Shown here one piece after another: positions 1 to 6,771 of a stretch of 17,427 bases of DNA (within the stretch, counting starts at the first letter, position 1; each line of letters begins with the position of its first letter). Source of the DNA: JAAURS01 sp031362245. GTDB taxonomy: Bacteria; Cyanobacteriota; Cyanobacteriia; Thermosynechococcales; Thermosynechococcaceae. The stretch spans positions 1 through 17,427 of the forward strand of contig JANLSD010000041.1 in NCBI GenBank assembly GCA_031362245.1, read 5' to 3'. The notes under the pieces were generated by a model. The model was not told where the DNA came from, did not search any database, and saw only the letters and a program-made list of their open reading frames with translations. The position numbers and the translations under genes were made by a program.

Positions 1-1
1 A

Positions 2-2815
2 TCGTGGGATCTGGGGAAAGCCGCCGTCAAGCAACAGTTCCATGAAGATTATTACGGGACAAAAGCGCTGCCCAACGACCAGCAAAACGTGCTGAAGACC
101 GGACTGGAGTGGGCGCAGCATCAATATCAAAGCGGTCAACAGCAGACTAAGACCTGGGAGACACAACTGCGTCAAAGCGATTGGGGCCAGAAGATTGCCC
201 CTGTTTGGGATACCTATCAAAAGGCAGATCAGCAAGCGCATGCTTTAGCACGCGGTTTTGCCAAAGGCATTGACCCTACCATTCGCAGCTGGACAGACCA
301 AGCCTACGATTTTGTAGATCAGCCCTTAAAATACGCTGAAGAACAAACTAAAAATATCCCCATTATTGGGGGCATGACTCAAGGAACTAATACGTTGACA
401 CGCGCTGGAATGCAGGTGGTCACAGGTGGGGTCAAGTTTGCAGGGGGCTTTGTCGGCGGACTTGCCAGTCTTGCGACTGACCCAGTTTCCGCATTGAAGG
501 GGATTGGCACAATGGCTGAGCATATCCCCCCTGCGATGTTACTCTCCAGTATGGGTGGCCCCTTCGCTGGACAGCTCCTCAATAAGTTGGGTGTGCCGAT
601 GGTGAACCCGCTGAAGGCGATGCATGGTGCCTATGATGTGGTGGTCAATGGGGAAGACTACAACACGCGAATGAGAGATCGGGTGTTTGACCCTAAGAAG
701 TCGATGGCCGAAGACATCAAGGTGGGCAAGGCGTTGGGAAGCGGCTTGATTGAGCCGATGCAGAAGTCTTGGGAGCAAGGCAAGTATGTTGAGGCCGTGA
801 CTCAGGGCGGACTAGAAGTTGCCTCTTGGTTGGTTGGCGCAGGCGAAGCAAAGGCAGGTTCTAAGCTGAGTGAGGCGGGTAAGCTTGTCAGTGAGGCGGA
901 GAAGGCAGGAACCATCGGAAATAAGGTTGCCGATGCATCCAAAGCTACGAAAATAGCGGAAGGTGTTAAGGGCGCTGAGGTCGCAAAAGGCGGCGAGGTC
1001 GTGGCTGAGACTGCAAATACCGCAGGAAAGGCGAAAGCGGGTGAGGCTGCCGCAGATGCCAGTAAAGCTGGGAAGGTCAAAGCTGCTGATCGGATTCCCT
1101 CAGCGGCAGACGCGGCGAAGTCTTCCAAGTATGATCCAATGTTTGAGCATACGCCTGAAACCCTTCAGCAACGGGCGGCGGAGTTGGCGGAAATATTCTC
1201 TGGGGGCAAAGGGCAGAAACCGATTGGCATCAAAGTCGATCCCAAAGGACTAGAGGGCGGCAGTATTCTATTGCCCAAGAATAAGCTGGGGATTGTGCAA
1301 AAGGTTGAAATCGAGGTCGGGCCTAAGATTCGTGAGGCAGACCTGATTGCCCATTACGAAAAAGCAGCCTATGCCCAAAAGTATGTCGGCATCTGGGGCA
1401 AGACTCGTGCCCTTAATAAACAGCTTAAAAACTGGATTGCGCGTAATGGCGAACCCGCACCCTTATCAATGGCTTGGGAGGCGAAGCATGATATCCAAAA
1501 GCTGGACTCGATCCGAGCGGCGCGGTTAGAGGCGCTTCAGAGCGGAAAGTTAGACCCCAAAAAGGCCGAGGCGCTTCAGCATGAGCTGTATGAACTGAAT
1601 CATCAGTTAGCCGAACAGCAGGCGACACTAGCACGGATGGATCGCAGTCCTGGCTTTGGCAAGATTGATGCGCGGATTAAGAAGAATATTGAGGACTTTA
1701 AGGCGCAAAACCCTGATGTTTTCAAGAATACTGATGAGCTAGGTAGACTGCTGGGCGTCAGTAAAGGCAAGCTCAAGGAAATGGGCAAAGATGCCCCCAA
1801 GATTCTGGAGAAGGAATTCTTTGACCGATATTACCCCTCAAGAGCCAAAGATGGAGAAGGGTTCCAACTTAGCCATATGCCGGGTAAGCCAGAGGGCAAA
1901 AGTTTAGAACTGAGTAAAGACGGGAAGATTTTTGAGAGTTTAGAGAAAGTCAAAAAAGTTGAGCGATTTGAAGCGGGGGCAAATTCTGCCACAGTCTACG
2001 AGAAACTGCTTGGCAAGAGTTCGACTTCTTCCATGAAAGCCTATGCGGATATGCTGATTCGGGAGAAGATTGGCGGGATCAAAAAGTACGGTGATTTAGA
2101 AGCCCATATCAAGGCATTGGAAAAGGATGGCTTTAGTGGTCGCAGTGTGGATGATGTGCGGCATGCGCTAAAGGAGAGATTCAACCAGAAAGTCGTGGAC
2201 AAGATGACGACCACTTCACCTACTGCGTTGCGCAAGAAATACAGTGACTTACCGTGGAAGGAGAACCCAGCCAAGGCATTAGAACAAGCGCAACATCGGG
2301 AGTTAATGAGTGTTACGGAGAAGTTGAATGGTGCGGACAAGGGTAAATTTGGTGAGAAATGGTACAAAAAAATCTTTGGCAGTAATGCGGTAGAACAGCA
2401 AAAAATCTCCAAGGCAGATGCAGCTAAGCAAGGATTAGACTTCACAAAAGATCGTATCCCTGACTTAATTGAAGGAAATCAGATCAAGGAAATTAAAGGG
2501 ACTGCCGATAAGATTACTGAACGGGACATTTCACAGTTCCGCGATCTGCTTCAGGTTGCCAAAAAAGATAGTGGGTCAAACATTAAACTTGCGGATGGCT
2601 CACAAAGAACCATCGATAAGCTTCGGTATGTGTTCACAGATCCACAAGGTGTTAAGGCCAATCTTAAATGGATGAAGGTTCAGTTAGAAAATAATAAAAA
2701 TCACGTCTCCTTCGAAGTATTTAATGCTAACGGTGAGCGTAAAATCCTTGATGCTGGAAGTCTCAAAAATGGAGAATTTGATCAGCAATTTTCTCGGTGG
2801 TTGAATGGCTTTTAG
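2..2815 (+). CDS. Polymorphic-toxin-like protein with C-terminal PD-(D/E)xK nuclease-like domain, 5' partial
   Basis: The frame is open from base 2 with no stop, so the gene begins left of the window; the GTG at 89 is only the first start-like codon seen. At least 937 codons are present. Numbering residues from that GTG, about 90-170 is a Gly-rich hydrophobic stretch, about 250-345 is a low-complexity Ala/Lys/Glu/Gly linker, and about 345-760 is charged and partly helical. The last about 120 residues contain RIPDL followed by IKEIKG, placing Asp792, Glu801 and Lys803 in the spacing of a PD-(D/E)xK nuclease core, then ISQFRDLL. Long N-terminal delivery regions joined to a small C-terminal nuclease, with a small gene directly behind, are the hallmark of polymorphic toxins. 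The toxin role is inference; no secretion domain is visible because the N-terminus is missing. GC falls towards the 3' end. An rRNA- or tRNA-cleaving activity cannot be excluded. Confidence 0.7.
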   Translation, partial: SWDLGKAAVKQQFHEDYYGTKALPNDQQNVLKTGLEWAQHQYQSGQQQTKTWETQLRQSDWGQKIAPVWDTYQKADQQAHALARGFAKGIDPTIRSWTDQAYDFVDQPLKYAEEQTKNIPIIGGMTQGTNTLTRAGMQVVTGGVKFAGGFVGGLASLATDPVSALKGIGTMAEHIPPAMLLSSMGGPFAGQLLNKLGVPMVNPLKAMHGAYDVVVNGEDYNTRMRDRVFDPKKSMAEDIKVGKALGSGLIEPMQKSWEQGKYVEAVTQGGLEVASWLVGAGEAKAGSKLSEAGKLVSEAEKAGTIGNKVADASKATKIAEGVKGAEVAKGGEVVAETANTAGKAKAGEAAADASKAGKVKAADRIPSAADAAKSSKYDPMFEHTPETLQQRAAELAEIFSGGKGQKPIGIKVDPKGLEGGSILLPKNKLGIVQKVEIEVGPKIREADLIAHYEKAAYAQKYVGIWGKTRALNKQLKNWIARNGEPAPLSMAWEAKHDIQKLDSIRAARLEALQSGKLDPKKAEALQHELYELNHQLAEQQATLARMDRSPGFGKIDARIKKNIEDFKAQNPDVFKNTDELGRLLGVSKGKLKEMGKDAPKILEKEFFDRYYPSRAKDGEGFQLSHMPGKPEGKSLELSKDGKIFESLEKVKKVERFEAGANSATVYEKLLGKSSTSSMKAYADMLIREKIGGIKKYGDLEAHIKALEKDGFSGRSVDDVRHALKERFNQKVVDKMTTTSPTALRKKYSDLPWKENPAKALEQAQHRELMSVTEKLNGADKGKFGEKWYKKIFGSNAVEQQKISKADAAKQGLDFTKDRIPDLIEGNQIKEIKGTADKITERDISQFRDLLQVAKKDSGSNIKLADGSQRTIDKLRYVFTDPQGVKANLKWMKVQLENNKNHVSFEVFNANGERKILDAGSLKNGEFDQQFSRWLNGF

Positions 2816-2858
2816 ATTCTAACCTGCTTTTTAAGCAAAAATATAAGGAGATGTAGGA

Positions 2859-3800
2859 ATGGATCTATTTGTTAGCTTAGAAGGCGAAGATAGATTTGAG
2901 ATTTTGAAAGCAATTTATAACTTTAAAGTTTTTCAAGAATCACCTAAGCCTGATGAATTTTGGGTCGATGGAAGAGAAAAAAAATATGTCAAGGATTGGA
3001 TGGAGCGCTATGTGCCAGCCTGTAAACGTGATATATTTTTGACCTGGCGAGATGGAGTGCATGATCACTTTATTTCATACGATAAAGAATGTGTAATTAA
3101 ATTTCGAATGAGAGATTTTTCTGGAGATGCTAATACTGTACTAAAGTTAATCGCACCAATTCCGTGGACAGTCGCAGCTTTCATGTCAACAAATCTTGAT
3201 CGTTTTGATGATGAATATTCTGCTCCAGGATTTGCCAATATGCACTTCTCTTTGGATTGGGGATGCGCCTTCAAAGGTGAAGGACACAAGCGCCTTGTCT
3301 CTCAACGCATACTAGAATTTGGCCCTTGGCATCTGATTCGTGATGAAGAAAATGACATCACCCTCGTGCAATTTTATGACCTCAATGCAGACTCAGAAAC
3401 AGCACTAGAGCAAGCGAAACCAGGTCATGCATTGATGAGTAAGCCTTTTCAAGGAGCATTCTTCCAAAAAGACTTTAAGCTTGCTGGAGAACTGGATGTC
3501 CTATACGAACCCACAGAGCGCAAAGTAAAAGTCATTGTGGCAGGCCGTGATGTCCCTATTTCGGAAATGGTTGACATGGCAAAAGCACGATACGAACAAC
3601 TTCTAGGGCCAGAAAAACCCTTCGATAGCGTGGCCTATATCTTTACAGAATCGGAAGAAGCTGCTAGAGCGCATTTGCATGACCTATGGCTGAGAGAGCT
3701 AGAGTGCTGGGCTTTCATCGACCACCTGCAAACGCGAATCGACCTAGACTACCATCCCACTCCTAACAAACCAGAATGGGTCAGACAGCTAGAGACTTAG
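2859..3800 (+). CDS. Unrecognised 313-residue protein, candidate immunity protein for the upstream toxin
   Basis: I do not recognise a family. The protein is soluble, acidic and rich in Trp and Phe, with no signal peptide or membrane segment, as expected for a cytoplasmic inhibitor. The start is well supported: AAGGAG at 2845-2850 lies 8 bases before the ATG. The gene starts 43 bases after the toxin stop on the same strand, so co-transcription is likely. Its 5' part is strikingly AT-rich (15 G+C of 60 bases in 2881-2940), while the second half is nearer to the rest of the window. This suggests a transferred or mosaic gene. The immunity role rests only on position and composition. At 313 residues it is longer than many immunity proteins, so it could instead be an adaptor or a second effector. 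Confidence 0.55.
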   Translation: MDLFVSLEGEDRFEILKAIYNFKVFQESPKPDEFWVDGREKKYVKDWMERYVPACKRDIFLTWRDGVHDHFISYDKECVIKFRMRDFSGDANTVLKLIAPIPWTVAAFMSTNLDRFDDEYSAPGFANMHFSLDWGCAFKGEGHKRLVSQRILEFGPWHLIRDEENDITLVQFYDLNADSETALEQAKPGHALMSKPFQGAFFQKDFKLAGELDVLYEPTERKVKVIVAGRDVPISEMVDMAKARYEQLLGPEKPFDSVAYIFTESEEAARAHLHDLWLRELECWAFIDHLQTRIDLDYHPTPNKPEWVRQLET

Positions 3801-4080
3801 AGGTCTGAAACTGCTCATTGCCATGAATCAGAACGCTCCATAGCAAAAAAGATGACCTAAATCTCATGCCAACGACCACCCTGAGCGCCACAAAGCCTCG
3901 CCTACCAAGCCAAAAATGCAGCAGACCTGATTGCCCACTACGAAAAGGCCGCCAATGTAATTGTCATTTGATAATCAAGAGGGGGTTGTCAATAATTACC
4001 ACTATTAATCGTGTCCTAAAATCCTCAAACCCAGTCTACGCACACTTGTGTGTACACCGTAGCCCCCTTATTAATTCTGG
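3801..4080. other. Gene-poor stretch behind the toxin/immunity pair
   Basis: No convincing complete gene lies here. The open frame 3866-4087 has no recognisable product, and another frame inside it carries the toxin-like relic. A short hairpin can be drawn at 4036-4062 (CTACGCACAC paired with GTGTG and CGTAG around a bulge), but no T-run follows it, so I do not call it a terminator. No transposase, tRNA or terminal repeats are visible. Confidence 0.5.
3897..3959 (+). pseudogene. Relic fragment of a toxin linker region
   Basis: One reading frame gives LAYQAKNAADLIAHYEKAAN before running into a stop at 3969-3971; a stop also lies upstream at 3882-3884. The ADLIAHYEKAA part repeats residues of the large toxin-like gene. 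Bases 3921-3953 match 1337-1369 at 30 of 33 positions. Two of the three differences are synonymous in the shared reading frame and the third does not change the shared peptide either, so the segment diverged under coding constraint. No start codon or ribosome binding site belongs to it. I read it as the remainder of a displaced or decayed related cassette. Confidence 0.6.
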
Positions 4081-4109
4081 TTGTTGAACCCCTTAGACAG
4101 ACATAAAAT
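4081..4109 (+). promoter_or_regulatory. Sigma-70-type promoter of the J-protein gene
   Basis: TTGTTG at 4081-4086 and TAAAAT at 4104-4109 are separated by exactly 17 bases. The expected transcription start would fall only a few bases before the ATG at 4118, giving an almost leaderless message. No Shine-Dalgarno sequence precedes the ATG, which agrees with that. Confidence 0.45.
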
Positions 4110-4117
4110 CTCCTTCC

Positions 4118-5110
4118 ATGCGTAACTTTCGCAACTATTACGAAATTTTAGATATCCCCAGCAGTGCCACCAGTGATGACATTAAGCGATCCTATCGACG
4201 CTTAGCGCGGCAATATCACCCAGACCTCAATCCTGGCAACAAAGACGCGGAGGATCGGTTTAAGGAGATCGGTGAAGCCTATGATGTGCTGTCCGATGTC
4301 ACCAAGCGGGCACAGTACGATCGCTTTGGCCAATACTGGAATCAGCAGGGCTTTAAGGAAGAGGCTCCACCGAAGCGAACCCAAAGCTGGGGAGAACGGG
4401 TGGGGATGGGCACTCCACCGTCGGAGGAAGTTGATTTTAGCAAGTATGCTGACTTTCAGGAATTTGTTGATCAGCTCATGGGGCGTCGTCAAAAGGCCAG
4501 TGGCAGCACCAGTGCAGGTAGACCACCCTCTCGGGCCGCTGAACCCTCTCGCAGTAGCACAACGACTAAAGCCAAAGCCACGTCAGCGCCCAGTGGACGG
4601 CGGGATGCTGAGGCACGGCTGGTGATTTCTTTAGAGAAAGCCTATGCGGGCGGACGGGAACGCATCCGGTTGGAAGATGGGCGATCGCTCGAAGTCAATA
4701 TGCCCAGTGCAATGGTAAGCGGGCAGCGGATTCGGCTCAAAGGTCAGGGTACGGCGGGTGGCGATCTGTATCTCAAAATTGAAGTACTACCCCACGAATT
4801 CTTCAAGGTGGAGGGGACCGATATTGTGTGTGAACTCCCCGTTACACCCTGTGAGGCGATCTTAGGAGGTCAAATTGAGGCACCCACCCTAGATGGATGG
4901 GTGAAGATGACATTGCCCGCTGGGGTTCGCGCGGGTCAACGGCTCCGCCTGGGTGGCAAAGGATATCCTGGGGTAGACGGTGCCCGAGGCGATCAGCTCG
5001 TGCAGATTCGGATTGATATGCCCCGCAGTCTTAGTCCCCAAGAAAAAGACCTATACGAGAAGCTTCGCCAAATGGAAAGCTATAAGCCTCGTACAGGTCT
5101 ACCTGTTTAA
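4118..5110 (+). CDS. dnaJ: DnaJ-type co-chaperone without zinc finger (type II J protein)
   Basis: This is a 330-residue Hsp40 that should stimulate DnaK ATPase activity and hand over unfolded clients in the cytoplasm. The J domain occupies about residues 6-72 with the HPD motif at 34-36. A linker rich in Ser, Thr, Pro and Arg follows (about 120-165). The client-binding C-terminal domains run from about 168 to 315. The cysteine-rich zinc-finger repeats of classical DnaJ are absent, so it is closer to CbpA-like type II proteins, several of which occur per cyanobacterial genome. The gene stands alone, has its own promoter and is convergent with the HU gene. The ATG is the only start that keeps the J domain intact. 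Confidence 0.93.
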   Translation: MRNFRNYYEILDIPSSATSDDIKRSYRRLARQYHPDLNPGNKDAEDRFKEIGEAYDVLSDVTKRAQYDRFGQYWNQQGFKEEAPPKRTQSWGERVGMGTPPSEEVDFSKYADFQEFVDQLMGRRQKASGSTSAGRPPSRAAEPSRSSTTTKAKATSAPSGRRDAEARLVISLEKAYAGGRERIRLEDGRSLEVNMPSAMVSGQRIRLKGQGTAGGDLYLKIEVLPHEFFKVEGTDIVCELPVTPCEAILGGQIEAPTLDGWVKMTLPAGVRAGQRLRLGGKGYPGVDGARGDQLVQIRIDMPRSLSPQEKDLYEKLRQMESYKPRTGLPV

Positions 5111-5148
5111 AGTCAAAATCATCGATCCATAAATCAGGTATTGAATTT

Positions 5149-5177
5149 ATCGCTTCGACAGCGATGGGTTATTTTTT
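5149..5177 (+). terminator. Rho-independent terminator of the J-protein gene
   Basis: ATCGCT (5149-5154) pairs with AGCGAT (5160-5165) around a 5-base loop and is followed by a T-rich run. The run overlaps the stop codon end of the convergent HU gene, so both genes end within this small space. Confidence 0.55.
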
Positions 5178-5501
5178 AGCTTTCCCTTTCGCAGCAGCAG
5201 GTGCAGCGGCAGCAGGTTTTGCTTTATTCCCAGAGACTTTTTCTTTAAATAGTTTGCCTGCACTAAATGCAGGGACGCTGGTTGCCGCGATGGTCATGGT
5301 TTCCCCCGTTTTGGGATTGCGTCCTTCCCGTGCCTTGCGATGGCGTTTTTCAAAGCTGCCAAAGCCCACTAAAGTAACTTTATTGCCTTCGCTAACGGCA
5401 GTTGTGATCACTTCTAGAGCAGCACTGACGATGGCATCGGCTTCTTTCTTTGTGACGTCTGCCTTACTGGCGATCGCATCAACTAGTTCACCCTTGTTCA
5501 T
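5169..5501 (-). CDS. hup: HU-family nucleoid DNA-binding protein with Ala/Lys tail
   Basis: This is a 110-residue HU protein that binds and bends DNA non-specifically. Residues 1-90 are a standard HU body: the MNKGELVDAIA start, the GFGSFEKR segment, and the beta-arm GRNPKTGE with the intercalation region after it. About 20 residues, rich in Ala, Pro, Gly and Lys, extend beyond the usual 90-residue length and recall H1-like tails, so an extra DNA contact is possible. The start is fixed by GAGGAG on the minus strand (5507-5512), 5 bases before the ATG. The leader upstream contains overlapping inverted repeats. Confidence 0.95.
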   Translation of the reverse strand: MNKGELVDAIASKADVTKKEADAIVSAALEVITTAVSEGNKVTLVGFGSFEKRHRKAREGRNPKTGETMTIAATSVPAFSAGKLFKEKVSGNKAKPAAAAPAAAKGKAKK

Positions 5502-5541
5502 AAAAACTCCTCAAAACCTTTATGAGGATTGTATCGCAAGC

Positions 5542-5631
5542 GTTTCAGGAGTCAATAGGCATTACGCCATCAATTCCCTATTATGGATGGCAAAAATATC
5601 TGAAACCCATGCTGTGAGGGAGTAATGCCTA
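5542..5631. promoter_or_regulatory. Interleaved inverted repeats in the HU gene leader
   Basis: Three pairs of arms lie between the HU start and the next gene. GTTTCAG (5542-5548) pairs with CTGAAAC (5600-5606). TAGGCATTAC (5556-5565) pairs with GTAATGCCTA (5622-5631). GCCATC (5566-5571) pairs with GATGGC (5586-5591). The first two pairs cross each other, so they can form alternative folds or a pseudoknot around the third. A role in HU expression is inference. Confidence 0.45.
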
Positions 5632-5686
5632 AATTATCTAATTCCTAAATAATTGCAATATATTGCCAAATTCCCAGGAAAAGTGC

Positions 5687-6532
5687 CTAAAAATTGCGCC
5701 AATCCATTACAAAGTCACGGGTCAACTTCAAATCAAAGGACTGATCAGGAGAGATCGCCACCACTAAATCTTGCCGATCATTTGGGTAGCGATTGTAAAC
5801 ATCTCCTCGAATGGTTGAGTCATCGGAATTAGAACGGCCAAAAATTGCACCCAAAATTGATCCTGTTCCGTTTGAACGCCTAGAATCATTGCGATTGTAG
5901 GGATCGTAGCCATCATTTTGTCTGATGATATTAGAGACTGCCGAAATTCGTGACTGCTGACCATTGGGAAACCGAACCCGACTGGCTTCAAAGCGGTAGC
6001 CGCCTCTGGTTGGGACTAATTCGCCTTCAATTCTGCTATTGCGGGGCAAGGCAACGCGTCCTCTACGGGAAGACTGCCCCACATCTTGGCTCACGACTAA
6101 GGTTAGGGGATAACGCTCAGAACGTTGCAGGACAATCCGCCGCCCAGAACGCTCTGGATAGGCTGGGATATAGGTTCCCTCTGACAATCGCGTGCTGAAG
6201 GATCGATGCTGTCTTTGCCACTGGTCTTGGTTTGAGCTATCCCATTGGTCTTGATTGCGGGTTTGCCATTGATCTTGATCTGGGTTCCAAGCGCCTTGAT
6301 TGCGGTTTTGGTCTGGCCCTATCCATACCTGATTGCCATTGGGGTTTACCTTGGGGTTGCAGTAGGCGTTATCCCAGTTGCGATCGCATCGTTGACTCCA
6401 GGCGGGACGGTCGTTTGAATTAGACCAGTCATCGGCAAGAGCGGCGGTGGTGCCCACGAGTGTGGTTGATGCAATGCTACTAGAAATAATGCCCAGGGCT
6501 GTAACAGCCCCAAGAATGCTTTGACGTTTCAT
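5687..6532 (-). CDS. Secreted Trp/Gln-rich protein with VirB10/TrbI-like C-terminal pattern
   Basis: A signal peptide is clear: MKRQS, a hydrophobic core, and an ALA cleavage site before DDW. Two ATGs are possible. I prefer the second (6530-6532), because AGGA at 6541-6544 lies 8 bases before it but only 2 before the first (6536-6538), giving 281 residues. Mature residues to about 110 are rich in Asn, Gln, Asp and Trp, with three DQW repeats and two cysteines. From about 116 the pattern GTYIPAY, LTLVVSQDV, RRGRVALPRNSRIEGEL and RFPNGQQSRI appears, ending with ISPDQSFDLKLTRDFVMD. This order resembles the beta-barrel domain of VirB10/TrbI proteins. No other conjugation gene is near, so I infer an envelope protein, not a conjugation component. 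A perfect GGGCTG/CAGCCC hairpin (6496-6510) sits in the signal-peptide codons. Confidence 0.75.
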   Translation of the reverse strand: MKRQSILGAVTALGIISSSIASTTLVGTTAALADDWSNSNDRPAWSQRCDRNWDNAYCNPKVNPNGNQVWIGPDQNRNQGAWNPDQDQWQTRNQDQWDSSNQDQWQRQHRSFSTRLSEGTYIPAYPERSGRRIVLQRSERYPLTLVVSQDVGQSSRRGRVALPRNSRIEGELVPTRGGYRFEASRVRFPNGQQSRISAVSNIIRQNDGYDPYNRNDSRRSNGTGSILGAIFGRSNSDDSTIRGDVYNRYPNDRQDLVVAISPDQSFDLKLTRDFVMDWRNF

Positions 6533-6645
6533 AGCCATAATCCTATTGAAGGTGAGGGAAAAAATGAAACAGGATCAGCTCACCCACAAAATCGATTCGT
6601 CCGCACAAGCCTATGCAGAGATTAATTCTTAGGCAAATTCAAACT

Positions 6646-6686
6646 GTTTTTGGTGTCAAATTTATTGACCCATTTGTGCCAAAAAA
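6646..6686. repeat. Nested inverted repeat between divergent genes
   Basis: TTTTTGG (6647-6653) pairs with CCAAAAA (6679-6685), and inside it GTCAA (6655-6659) pairs with TTGAC (6665-6669). It lies between the divergent secreted-protein and glycosyltransferase genes and could be an operator. No regulator family is recognised. Confidence 0.3.
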
Positions 6687-6771
6687 GTTTCCAGTCAAAA
6701 GATGCAGATCTGGGCTACCCCAATAAGGCAAAATGACAGACGAACCAGTATTCCCCTGAGTAGAGTGAACT

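Noticed and set aside
802..1128. Long minus-strand open frame opposite the toxin linker.
   Set aside because: Its Ala/Ser-rich product is the antisense of the Ala/Lys/Glu low-complexity linker; there is no start signal and the plus frame is continuous.
2041..2445. A 134-codon minus-strand frame within the toxin-like gene.
   Set aside because: It is a shadow frame without a ribosome binding site or recognisable domain.
4036..4062. Hairpin that might be a terminator of the immunity gene.
   Set aside because: The stem has a 5-base bulge and no T-run follows; it is also more than 230 bases from the stop.
3866..4087. A 73-codon plus-strand frame with several cysteines that could suggest a small zinc-binding protein.
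   Set aside because: It overlaps the toxin relic in another frame, has no ribosome binding site, and the cysteines are not spaced like any zinc motif.
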